Assembly: GCA_003022685.1 (NCBI GenBank)
Contig: PXSV01000003.1
Coordinates: forward strand, 1-6,110
Direction: 5' to 3'
DNA length: 6,110 nucleotides
Source of the DNA: Halobacteriales archaeon SW_9_67_24
Lineage (GTDB): Archaea; Halobacteriota; Halobacteria; Halobacteriales; Halococcaceae
Shown here: positions 1 to 4,905 of the stretch, piece after piece
How the letters are laid out: each line of letters starts with the position of its first letter
Numbering within the stretch: the first letter of the stretch is position 1
The notes under the pieces: generated by a model
Database searches by the model: none
What the model was told of the DNA's origin: nothing
The model's input: the letters and a program-made list of their open reading frames with translations, nothing else
Made by a program: the position numbers and the translations under genes

Positions 1-531
1 GTCGATCCCGCGCTTGATCGCGTTGGCGAGCGCCGGTTCGACGGTGTCGAGGTACTCGAAGCTCTTCGAGATGACCCGTATTCGACTGCTGGCCTCGTGG
101 TAGAGTCGCCGCGTCTCGGCCTCGCTCGGCTCGCCCACGTCGACGACCGAGAACAGCTCCTCGGCGGGGGTGACGTCCTCGTTCGATCGTTCGTATCGGG
201 GTTCGAACTCGGCGAGGAACGCCTCGCGGCGGTCGTCGAGATCGGTTCGAAACCCCTCGTAGTCCTGGCGGCGGTTCTCGACCGCGCGCTCCAGGATCGC
301 CTCGGGCGAGCGGGGCTGGTAGCGCTTCGGGCGCTCGGGGATCACCTTCACGAACCCCCGATCGGCGAGTCCATCGAGCACGCCGTAGATCCGGGCCTTC
401 GGGATCCCGGTGGCCTCGGCGAGCGTCGGCGCGGTCGTCCGTCCGAGGCTGAACAGCTCGGTGAGCGCGCCCTCCTCGTACTCGGTGAGACCCACCCGAT
501 CGAGCGTGCCCGTGGGGTCGGTATCGGTCAT
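1..531 (-). CDS. trmB: TrmB-family transcriptional regulator (C-terminus cut by window edge)
   Basis: Reading leftward from an ATG at 531-529, the frame stays open for 177 codons to the window edge, so the C-terminal part is missing. The N-terminus (about residues 12-75) is a winged helix-turn-helix of the TrmB type. It contains LTEYEEGAL, then GRTTAPTLAEATGIPKARIY as the HTH with its recognition helix, then a wing ending in PKRYQP. A charged helical segment follows (about 76-115, ILERAVENRRQDYEGF), which in this family links the DNA-binding part to the effector domain. The start of that domain is visible at about 125-177 (ELFSVVDVGEPSEAETRRLY, RVISKSFEYL). TrmB proteins sense sugars; the haloarchaeal member switches between gluconeogenic and glycolytic gene sets. 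The assignment to TrmB itself, rather than a TrmB-like paralogue, rests on overall resemblance and on a TrmB-like operator in the divergent promoter region at 697-717. No clear TATA element was found upstream of this gene. Confidence 0.85.
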   Translation of the reverse strand, partial: MTDTDPTGTLDRVGLTEYEEGALTELFSLGRTTAPTLAEATGIPKARIYGVLDGLADRGFVKVIPERPKRYQPRSPEAILERAVENRRQDYEGFRTDLDDRREAFLAEFEPRYERSNEDVTPAEELFSVVDVGEPSEAETRRLYHEASSRIRVISKSFEYLDTVEPALANAIKRGID

Positions 532-673
532 GCCGGCGGTTCGTCGGTCGGGACCGTAACGCTGCCGGAGCGACGTTGCGGGCGCGTTCGAACGTCGAAC
601 GGCGACCGAACGACCACGGTCGATCGGCGACGGCGCGTCGTTTCGACCGAAAACACGGTACGGCGGGGAAAGG

Positions 674-679
674 TATTTA
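674..679 (+). promoter_or_regulatory. TATA-like promoter element for the small CxC gene and Nudix gene
   Basis: The sequence TATTTA lies in an AT-rich island preceded by a purine-rich GGGGAAAGG stretch (665-673) that could serve as the B-recognition element. Transcription would be expected to start about 25 bases downstream, near 700-704, giving a very short leader before the ATG at 719. That start region coincides with the inverted repeat at 697-717. The promoter is inferred from sequence only. Confidence 0.5.
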
Positions 680-696
680 CGACACGGGCATCACTG

Positions 697-717
697 GTTA
701 CTCAGAAGACGAGTAAC
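697..717. promoter_or_regulatory. Perfect inverted repeat, candidate TrmB operator
   Basis: GTTACTC (697-703) and GAGTAAC (711-717) are exact reverse complements separated by seven bases. The core reads TACT-N8-GAGTA (699-715). From memory, the motif reported for Halobacterium salinarum TrmB is TACT-N7/8-GAGTA, and this site fits it. The site lies downstream of the TATA-like element, over the predicted start of transcription, and ends one base before the ATG at 719. A bound regulator here would be expected to repress. The adjacent divergent gene encodes a TrmB-family protein, which strengthens the assignment. Confidence 0.65.
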
Positions 718-718
718 T

Positions 719-856
719 ATGGAATCGAAGGGAACCTCCGAGGACGACACGTCGGACGAAGCGCCCGCCGACGAGCATCTCGACGGCGTCGCGGACGGCT
801 GTGGGTGTGCCGAGATCTGGGAGCACCTGAGCGAGCGGCGCGCGGCCGACGACTGA
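719..856 (+). CDS. Small acidic haloarchaeal protein with Cys-x-Cys motif (45 aa)
   Basis: This short frame runs from ATG to TGA. The first half is acidic and probably disordered (ESKGTSEDDTSDEAPADEH). The second half is compact: DGCGCAEIWEHLSERRAADD, with Cys28 and Cys30 followed by a likely amphipathic helix carrying Trp34. I recognise the GCGC-x-EIWEHLS pattern only loosely as that of small conserved haloarchaeal proteins and know of no assigned function. Two cysteines could bind zinc as a dimer or act in redox chemistry, but nothing here proves either. Support for a real gene comes from the promoter and operator directly upstream, the strongly haloarchaeal composition, and the tight 18-base spacing to the Nudix gene, which suggests one transcript. 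It is divergent from the TrmB-family gene and is the first gene behind the TrmB-like site. Confidence 0.72.
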   Translation: MESKGTSEDDTSDEAPADEHLDGVADGCGCAEIWEHLSERRAADD

Positions 857-874
857 TCGCATTCTCGTCGATTC

Positions 875-1507
875 ATGACCGAACGTGATGGAGGCCGCGA
901 CCGGGGAGCGACGAACGTCCTTCCGTTACTCGACGAACTCCAGATCATCGCACGAAACGGGCTGACCTACGACGGCGATCCGCACGATTCCTACGACAAG
1001 GAACGCTACGAGCGGATCCTCCACCTCGTGAGCGAGTGGTACGGCAAAACGCTGGAACTCCCGCCCGAATGTGTCCGCGAGCGACTCACCGTCGAGGAGT
1101 TCGGCGCTATCACGCCGAAGGTCGGAGCCACGGCTGCCGTCTTCGACGACAACGGCCGGATCCTACTCATCGAACGTGCAGACAACAGCAGCTGGGCAGT
1201 CCCCGGTGGACACGCGGTATCGGGGGAATCGCCGACGGAGACGGCGGCCCGCGAGCTACGGGAGGAGACCGGTCTCGACGCTCGGACCGTCGAACTGGTC
1301 GACGCCTACTGGATCGACGCACCCGACGCCTACGGCCCCCACGGCGCTGTCACGCTTCTCTATCGCTGTGAGGTCGTCGGCGGAGAACGACAACCGTCCA
1401 AGGAAAGTACCGCTGTCAGTTACCGGAACATCGAGGACGTCTCTGACTGGCACGGTCTGGCTCGCCAGTACGCGCTTGACGCACGCGAGATGTGGCTCGA
1501 TAGCTGA
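875..1507 (+). CDS. Nudix hydrolase with N-terminal Nudix_N_2-type domain
   Basis: This 210-residue protein should hydrolyse a nucleoside diphosphate linked to another group. The complete Nudix box lies at residues 112-134: Gly112, Glu118, Arg126-Glu127, Glu130-Glu131 and Gly133, in the order G-x5-E-x7-R-E-L-x-E-E-x-G-L. The Glu cluster binds the catalytic metal. The preceding beta strands (VGATAAVFDDNGRILLIERA, 84-102) and WAVPGGH (107-113) are typical of the fold. The N-terminal part (about 16-58, LLDELQIIARNGLTY and YERILHLVSEWYG) resembles the helical Nudix_N_2 domain, known from Nudix enzymes acting on ADP-ribose or CDP-choline-like substrates. The substrate cannot be fixed from sequence. 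The ATG at 875 is the natural start; the 18-base gap after the small CxC gene suggests co-transcription and shared control by the 697-717 operator. The C-terminal half uses more AT-ending codons than the flanking genes, a weak hint of different origin. Confidence 0.9.
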   Translation: MTERDGGRDRGATNVLPLLDELQIIARNGLTYDGDPHDSYDKERYERILHLVSEWYGKTLELPPECVRERLTVEEFGAITPKVGATAAVFDDNGRILLIERADNSSWAVPGGHAVSGESPTETAARELREETGLDARTVELVDAYWIDAPDAYGPHGAVTLLYRCEVVGGERQPSKESTAVSYRNIEDVSDWHGLARQYALDAREMWLDS

Positions 1508-1532
1508 ATCGGCCACCGACCGGATCGGTAAC

Positions 1533-1545
1533 AAAGGCTTTTGCG
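1533..1545 (+). promoter_or_regulatory. Weak promoter-like AT patch before aglJ
   Basis: The AAAGGCTTTT patch is the only AT-rich stretch in the 61 bases between the Nudix stop and the aglJ ATG at 1569. Its centre lies roughly 30 bases before the ATG, which would suit a leaderless transcript. The match to a haloarchaeal TATA box is poor, and read-through from the Nudix gene is equally possible. Confidence 0.3.
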
Positions 1546-1568
1546 CGCGCGCCGCCGAACCCCGGGAA

Positions 1569-2687
1569 ATGGTCGATCGCGGCGAGGTCTGCGTGTTGCT
1601 CCCGACTTACGAGGAAGCCGCGACAATCGGCGACGTCGTTGCTTCCTTCCGGGACCGGGGGTTCTCGAACGTGCTCGTCGTCGATGGTCACTCGACCGAC
1701 GGAACACGGGAGACCGCTCGCGAGCACGGCGCGCGCGTGATCGAGCAGTCAGGTCGCGGTCGCGGCAACGGCAAGGGTCAGGCGGTCCGAGAAGGCGTCG
1801 CCCGGGCGGACGCGCCGTACGTCCTCCTGCTCGACGGCGACGGCACCTACCGGCCCGAGGACGCCGACGCGCTGCTCGAACCCCTGCTGAGCGGCGAGGC
1901 CGAACACGTCATCGGCGATCGGTACGCCGACATGGCCGACGGCGCGATGACGCGGCTCAACGGCGTCGGCAACGGACTCATCAACCGCGCCTTTCGGTAC
2001 ATCCACGGCCGTGACCTCGGCGACATCCTGAGCGGGTATCGCGCGTTCACCCGGGCGTCGTTCGAGCGGTGCAACCCCGCCTCGGAGGGGTTCGGGATCG
2101 AGACCGAACTCGCCGTCGAGTGCGTCAAACGCGGCATCCCGACGACGGTGGTCCCGATCCGGTATCGGGCACGGCCCGACGGCTCGGAGACCAACCTCAG
2201 GCCGGTCCGCGACGGCGGGAAGATCCTCCTCACGCTCTACCGACTCGCGAAGACCAACAACCCACTCTTCTATTTCGGGAGCGCGGGCGGTCTCGCAGGG
2301 CTCGTTGGGGCAGTCGTCGCCGCGTACGTCGCCGTCGAGTGGCTCACCCGTGGGGTCTCCCACGAGGTGCTCGCGGTCGGGTCGGCCTTTGCGGTCCTCG
2401 TCGGCGTCCAGCTGGTGATGTTCGGCGTGCTCTCGGACATGATGCTGGCGCTCAACCGCGAGCAGACCCGCCGGTTCGAGGCGCTCGTGGGTCGCCGTCG
2501 GACCGACCAGCCGCCGTCCACGCCGTCCTCGCGAACGGAAGCGGGCAACGGCGCACGCCCCGACCGTCGCCCGGCGATCGAACGCAGCGAGACACGGACC
2601 GAGCGGCGGGATCGCCGAGCACGGAGCGAGGATCGCGACGGCGAGGCGGTCGAGCCGGGCGTCGACGGGGAGCGAGCGACCGAGTGA
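1569..2687 (+). CDS. aglJ: Family 2 glycosyltransferase, AglJ-like (S-layer N-glycosylation)
   Basis: This 372-residue protein has a GT-A domain at about 5-225. It contains the nucleotide-binding start CVLLPTYEEAATIGDVV (8-24), VLVVDGHSTDGT (35-46), a glycine-rich GKGQAVREGV loop (69-77 region), the metal- and sugar-nucleotide-binding DGD at 89-91, and ILSGYRAF (153-160). Two hydrophobic membrane segments follow at about 236-257 and 267-292, then a charged tail. The layout matches the haloarchaeal AglJ group, which places the first hexose on dolichol phosphate at the inner face of the membrane for N-glycosylation of the S-layer glycoprotein. A DPM1-like dolichyl-phosphate glycosyltransferase is the alternative. 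I chose the ATG at 1569 because the conserved domain begins a few residues later; the frame stays open upstream only as a shadow of the Nudix gene. Residues from about 308 to the end are low-complexity and Arg/Glu-rich (for example ERRDRRARSEDRD), an extension that seems unusual for the family. Confidence 0.83.
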   Translation: MVDRGEVCVLLPTYEEAATIGDVVASFRDRGFSNVLVVDGHSTDGTRETAREHGARVIEQSGRGRGNGKGQAVREGVARADAPYVLLLDGDGTYRPEDADALLEPLLSGEAEHVIGDRYADMADGAMTRLNGVGNGLINRAFRYIHGRDLGDILSGYRAFTRASFERCNPASEGFGIETELAVECVKRGIPTTVVPIRYRARPDGSETNLRPVRDGGKILLTLYRLAKTNNPLFYFGSAGGLAGLVGAVVAAYVAVEWLTRGVSHEVLAVGSAFAVLVGVQLVMFGVLSDMMLALNREQTRRFEALVGRRRTDQPPSTPSSRTEAGNGARPDRRPAIERSETRTERRDRRARSEDRDGEAVEPGVDGERATE

Positions 2688-2768
2688 TAGGGTCGGTTGG
2701 AAGTCCTTCCGGGATCGACCGCACGATGGCATGCGGTCGCACCGGCAAACGCTTCCAACCGACCCTAT
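2687..2768. repeat. 82-bp nested inverted repeat (long hairpin) directly after aglJ
   Basis: Arms 2687-2703 and 2752-2768 are exact 17-base reverse complements (inside the left arm: TAGGGTCGGTTGGAAG). Within the 48-base centre a second perfect stem pairs CGACCGCA (2716-2723) with TGCGGTCG (2732-2739) around an 8-base loop. CCGG at 2709-2712 can also pair with CCGG at 2742-2745. The whole can fold into one interrupted stem of about 29 pairs. It begins on the last base of the aglJ stop codon. TGA occurs immediately outside both 16-base arms (2685-2687 and 2768-2770), as a 3-bp target duplication would. Possible roles are a transcript-end structure of aglJ, a structured RNA, or a small non-coding transposon-like element. 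No poly-T tract follows it, and no coding capacity was seen inside. Confidence 0.85.
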
Positions 2769-2791
2769 GAGAGGGCCCTTTCGAGGCGTCC

Positions 2792-2818
2792 CCGGAATCG
2801 TGTTCGATCCGTTTCCGG
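2792..2818. repeat. Short inverted repeat CCGGAA/TTCCGG in the aglJ-sensor intergenic region
   Basis: CCGGAA (2792-2797) and TTCCGG (2813-2818) are reverse complements with a 15-base loop. Together with the 82-bp hairpin and an AGGGCCCT palindrome (2773-2780), it is the only structure seen in the otherwise featureless 2769-2890 interval. It may contribute to ending the aglJ transcript. With six-base arms it could also be chance. Confidence 0.3.
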
Positions 2819-2894
2819 ACTCCGCTAAATTGCGAGCACCGATCGATACGATCCACCGCTGTTTTCATTTTTACCAACTTTTTGACCGGTAGTG

Positions 2895-2900
2895 TAATAT
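2895..2900 (+). promoter_or_regulatory. TATA-like element for the receiver-PAS-LOV gene
   Basis: TAATAT is centred about 27 bases before the ATG at 2925, the usual spacing for a leaderless haloarchaeal transcript starting at or beside the start codon. A second AT-rich block lies upstream (2861-2883, TTTTCATTTTTACC region) and might be an alternative or additional promoter. The spacing supports the chosen start of the downstream gene. Confidence 0.55.
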
Positions 2901-2924
2901 GGGTAGGGCGCGAACAGTTATCAA

Positions 2925-4124
2925 ATGGACCCCAGGGTAAAAGCGATCGAGTTCGAGGCGGCCGCCGGCGAGCGCGGCCTCGGGGCCGACGAGGACGTGT
3001 GCATCCTGCATATCGACGACGAGCCGACCCTCGCCGACCTCGTCGCCACGTTTCTCCAGCGCGAGCGTGACGCCTTCGAGGTCATCACCGAGACCGATCC
3101 CCGCGAGGGACTCGACCGCCTCGCCGGGATCGAGGCGGACTGTATCGTCTGTGATTACGACATGCCGGGACTCGACGGCCTGGCGGTTCTGGAGACGATC
3201 AGGGAGCGCGATCCGGACCTACCGTTCGTTCTCTTTACCGGCAAGGGATCGGAGGAGATCGCAAGCGAAGCCATCTCCAGGGGCGTCACCGAGTACCTCC
3301 AGAAGGGCGGTGGCACGGATCAGTACGAGGTGCTGGCGAACCGGATCGAGCAGGCCGTGGCGCGATACCGGGCCGAACGGCGGGCGACCCGCAGTTTCGA
3401 GGCGATCGAGACGGCCCACGACGGCATCGGCTTCCTCGACGACGGCGAGTTCGTCTTCGTCAACCGGGCGTACGCCGACATCACCGGGTACGATCGGGCG
3501 GAGCTCCTCGGCGAACCCTGGGAAACGTTGTACCCCGACGGGGACGAGGCGGACGGCGGAAACGTGGGGGACGACGGATACAACGAGGCTCCGTCGGAGA
3601 CACGCAGCGGCGGGTGGGCGGGGCCGAGCGTCCTCGTCCGGCGGGACGGCGAACCGGTCACCATCGATCACCGGCTCGCCCGCACCGAGGGCGGCACGCT
3701 GATCAGCACGGTCTCGGACGCGGCGGCGGTTCGCGAGGAGCTGTCGCTGCGCGAGCGCGCGATGGACGCCGCACCAGTCGGCATCGTGATCACCGACCCC
3801 GGACTGGACGACAACGCGATCGTCCACGCGAACGACGAGTTCGTCGACCTCACGGGGTACGCGCGCGAGGAAATCCTCGGCCGGAACTGTCGGTTCCTCC
3901 AGGGACCGGCGACCCGCGAGGAGGCGGTCGGCAAGATACGGCGGGCCATCGAGGACGCCGAACCCGTCACCGTGGAGCTACGGAACTACCGGAAGAACGG
4001 CGAGGTCTTCTGGAACCGGGTGCGGATCGCGCCGCTTCGGAACGACGACGGCGACGTGACCAACTACGTCGGCTTCCAGGAAGACGTCACCGAGTACCGC
4101 GAGCGAACGGACCCGGGATCGTGA
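2925..4124 (+). CDS. Response-regulator receiver-PAS-LOV protein, probable blue-light sensor
   Basis: This 399-residue soluble protein has three sensory domains. The receiver (about 24-150) has the acidic pair Asp31-Asp32, phosphoacceptor Asp77 in CDYDMPGLDG, Thr105 in LFTGKG and Lys127 in YLQKGG, so it looks competent for phosphorylation. A degenerate PAS domain follows (about 155-270), with an acidic Gly-rich insertion near 205-232. The last domain (about 276-392) is LOV-type, with the signature GRNCRFLQG at 319-327. Cys322 is the expected flavin adduct cysteine. Asn303, Asn321, Arg323, Gln326, Asn354, Asn364 and Gln385 occupy the usual flavin-contacting positions. The protein stops seven residues after the DVTEY end of the LOV fold, with no kinase, phosphatase or DNA-binding domain, so it probably acts by protein contact or phosphate exchange with a kinase. 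The ATG at 2925 fits the TATA spacing, and an in-frame stop lies at 2904. It converges with the next gene, 33 bases away. Confidence 0.9.
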   Translation: MDPRVKAIEFEAAAGERGLGADEDVCILHIDDEPTLADLVATFLQRERDAFEVITETDPREGLDRLAGIEADCIVCDYDMPGLDGLAVLETIRERDPDLPFVLFTGKGSEEIASEAISRGVTEYLQKGGGTDQYEVLANRIEQAVARYRAERRATRSFEAIETAHDGIGFLDDGEFVFVNRAYADITGYDRAELLGEPWETLYPDGDEADGGNVGDDGYNEAPSETRSGGWAGPSVLVRRDGEPVTIDHRLARTEGGTLISTVSDAAAVREELSLRERAMDAAPVGIVITDPGLDDNAIVHANDEFVDLTGYAREEILGRNCRFLQGPATREEAVGKIRRAIEDAEPVTVELRNYRKNGEVFWNRVRIAPLRNDDGDVTNYVGFQEDVTEYRERTDPGS

Positions 4125-4157
4125 CCGGGGGCGTCGGGCCACTCTCCCGGGCGGCGA

Positions 4158-4478
4158 TCAGAACAGCGACCGGAGCCGTTCGAGCAGTCCTGTGGGCCCC
4201 GACTGACGGCGCTCCTCGAAGACGGGGTGGAGCACGTCGAGGAGTTCGTCCTCGGAGTCGAAGCGCTCCCGGTTCACCTCGTCGAGCGCCGCCGAGAGCG
4301 CCATTGATCGGCCGGACGGATCGTACGGCACGTCGGGATCGCCGAGCGCGCGGACGACCTCGCTCCCGTCGGCGGGAAAGGCGAGGTCGGCACGGTCGAG
4401 CGGCGCATCGAGCGCGGCGATCCCGAACGTGATGCTGTCGGGCTCCTCGGCGTCGTCCTGGGGCGGTCGTGCGGCCAT
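4158..4478 (-). CDS. Conserved haloarchaeal protein of unknown function (DUF5789-like)
   Basis: This 106-residue acidic cytosolic protein has no signal peptide or membrane segment. After a variable acidic start (residues 1-14) come SITFGIAALDAPLDRADLAF (15-34), a segment with ADGSEVVRALGD (36-47), VPYDPSGRSMALSAALDEV (50-68) and FDSEDELLDVLHPVFEERR (73-91). The pattern resembles the short haloarchaeal DUF5789 proteins, whose function is not known to me; that label is tentative. I chose the ATG at 4478-4476. Extending the frame to an ATG at 4520 would add 14 residues of poor composition and reach into the promoter space of the divergent gene. Its start codon lies inside an exact tandem 10-bp repeat. 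It is divergent from the ribbon-helix-helix gene (73 bases between starts) and may be controlled by that protein. Confidence 0.75.
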   Translation of the reverse strand: MAARPPQDDAEEPDSITFGIAALDAPLDRADLAFPADGSEVVRALGDPDVPYDPSGRSMALSAALDEVNRERFDSEDELLDVLHPVFEERRQSGPTGLLERLRSLF

Positions 4479-4491
4479 ACCCGGCCATACC
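4472..4491. repeat. Tandem direct repeat, two exact copies of CGGCCATACC
   Basis: Two adjacent 10-bp copies occupy 4472-4481 and 4482-4491. The first contains the start codon of the minus-strand gene and the second lies just upstream of it. Tandem short direct repeats spaced about one helical turn apart are the kind of site bound by ribbon-helix-helix dimers, and such a protein is encoded 60 bases away. The repeat could also reflect simple local duplication. Confidence 0.5.
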
Positions 4492-4522
4492 GGTCGAGCG
4501 ACGAAAGTCCTGTGTCCCAACG

Positions 4523-4529
4523 ACTATCC
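4523..4529 (+). promoter_or_regulatory. Possible promoter element for the ribbon-helix-helix gene
   Basis: ACTATCC is the most AT-rich patch at the right distance (about 26 bases) before the GTG at 4552, in a region otherwise made of C and G. The resemblance to a haloarchaeal TATA box is modest. Confidence 0.3.
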
Positions 4530-4551
4530 GCCGGCCCCGCCTTCCCCGAGC

Positions 4552-4761
4552 GTGACCGACTACACCACCGTCTCGATCCCGAAGGACCTCGCCGATCGGG
4601 TCGAGGAGACGATCGAGGGCACGAGCTTTCAGAGTACGAGCGACCTCGTGCGATTCCTGCTCCGGAGCATCGTGATCCAACACCAGAAACAGGGCGAGCT
4701 CACCGAGGCCCAGTTCGGCGAGATCGCCGAACAGCTCCGGGACCTCGGCTACCTCCAGTAG
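4552..4761 (+). CDS. Small ribbon-helix-helix (CopG/Arc-like) DNA-binding protein
   Basis: This 69-residue protein starts with GTG. Residues 3-9 (DYTTVSI) form the beta strand that pairs in the dimer and enters the DNA major groove. Helix A covers about 11-22 (KDLADRVEETIE) and helix B about 29-42 (TSDLVRFLLRSIVI). Together these make a complete ribbon-helix-helix fold. The remaining 43-69 (QHQKQGELTEAQFGEIAEQLRDLGYLQ in two helical stretches) is a C-terminal extension that could mediate oligomerisation or partner binding. The frame is open further upstream to 4429, but those codons lie over the divergent gene and do not look like protein, so the GTG directly before TDYTTVSIP is preferred. 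Proteins of this type are usually autoregulators or antitoxin-like repressors. The divergent neighbour is not a recognisable toxin. The tandem repeat at 4472-4491 is a candidate target. Confidence 0.82.
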   Translation: MTDYTTVSIPKDLADRVEETIEGTSFQSTSDLVRFLLRSIVIQHQKQGELTEAQFGEIAEQLRDLGYLQ

Positions 4762-4770
4762 CGGATCGCG

Positions 4771-4808
4771 GACGGCGGACCGGAGGGAACGGCGCGCAAA
4801 CCGCCGTC
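4771..4808. terminator. Inverted repeat after the ribbon-helix-helix gene, possible transcript end
   Basis: GACGGCGG (4771-4778) and CCGCCGTC (4801-4808) are exact reverse complements separated by 22 bases, starting ten bases after the TAG stop. The stem is all or mostly G-C. No T-run follows, and archaeal termination normally relies on T-runs, so a role in stabilising the transcript end is as likely as termination. Confidence 0.3.
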
Positions 4809-4877
4809 GTTGCCCGCCGACGACCCGTGAGTGGATAACTGACTCTACCGAGTTCGGAGCCGAGAGACTGGGAACGG

Positions 4878-4885
4878 TTTTTACC
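4878..4885 (+). promoter_or_regulatory. TATA-like element for the receiver-PAS-PAS gene
   Basis: TTTTTACC is preceded by GGGAACGG and centred about 25 bases before the ATG at 4906, as expected for a leaderless haloarchaeal transcript. It stands out clearly in the GC-rich 144-base gap after the ribbon-helix-helix gene and supports the chosen start. Confidence 0.6.
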
Positions 4886-4905
4886 GATCGCTCCGAATAG
4901 CCGGT

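Noticed and set aside
585..594. CGTTCGAACG palindrome in the trmB upstream region
   Set aside because: Ten-base self-complementary words built on TTCGAA/CG are frequent in haloarchaeal DNA; nothing ties it to a promoter.
97..888. Long plus-strand open frame opposite the TrmB-family gene
   Set aside because: It is the antisense shadow of the TrmB gene, then crosses its promoter and the small CxC gene; the protein is Arg-rich with no domain, as expected from the wrong strand of GC-rich DNA.
1071..1568. Upstream extension of the glycosyltransferase frame
   Set aside because: It overlaps the Nudix gene in another frame and encodes low-complexity Ser/Arg-rich sequence; the glycosyltransferase fold begins just after the ATG at 1569.
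1749..2732. 327-codon minus-strand frame opposite aglJ
   Set aside because: Antisense shadow of a real gene in GC-rich DNA; no recognisable domain, and the aglJ frame on the other strand is unmistakable.
2687..2768. CRISPR-like or tRNA-like structure
   Set aside because: There is a single inverted repeat pair, no repeat-spacer series, and no cloverleaf with anticodon and T-arm signatures.
2069..2770. Plus-strand frame overlapping the end of aglJ and the hairpin
   Set aside because: Arg-, Gly- and Pro-rich out-of-frame translation with no domain; it ends only because of the hairpin sequence.
4158..4761. Toxin-antitoxin module made of the two divergent small genes
   Set aside because: The ribbon-helix-helix protein could be an antitoxin, but the partner resembles a widespread haloarchaeal unknown protein, not a toxin, and the genes are divergent rather than co-directional and overlapping.
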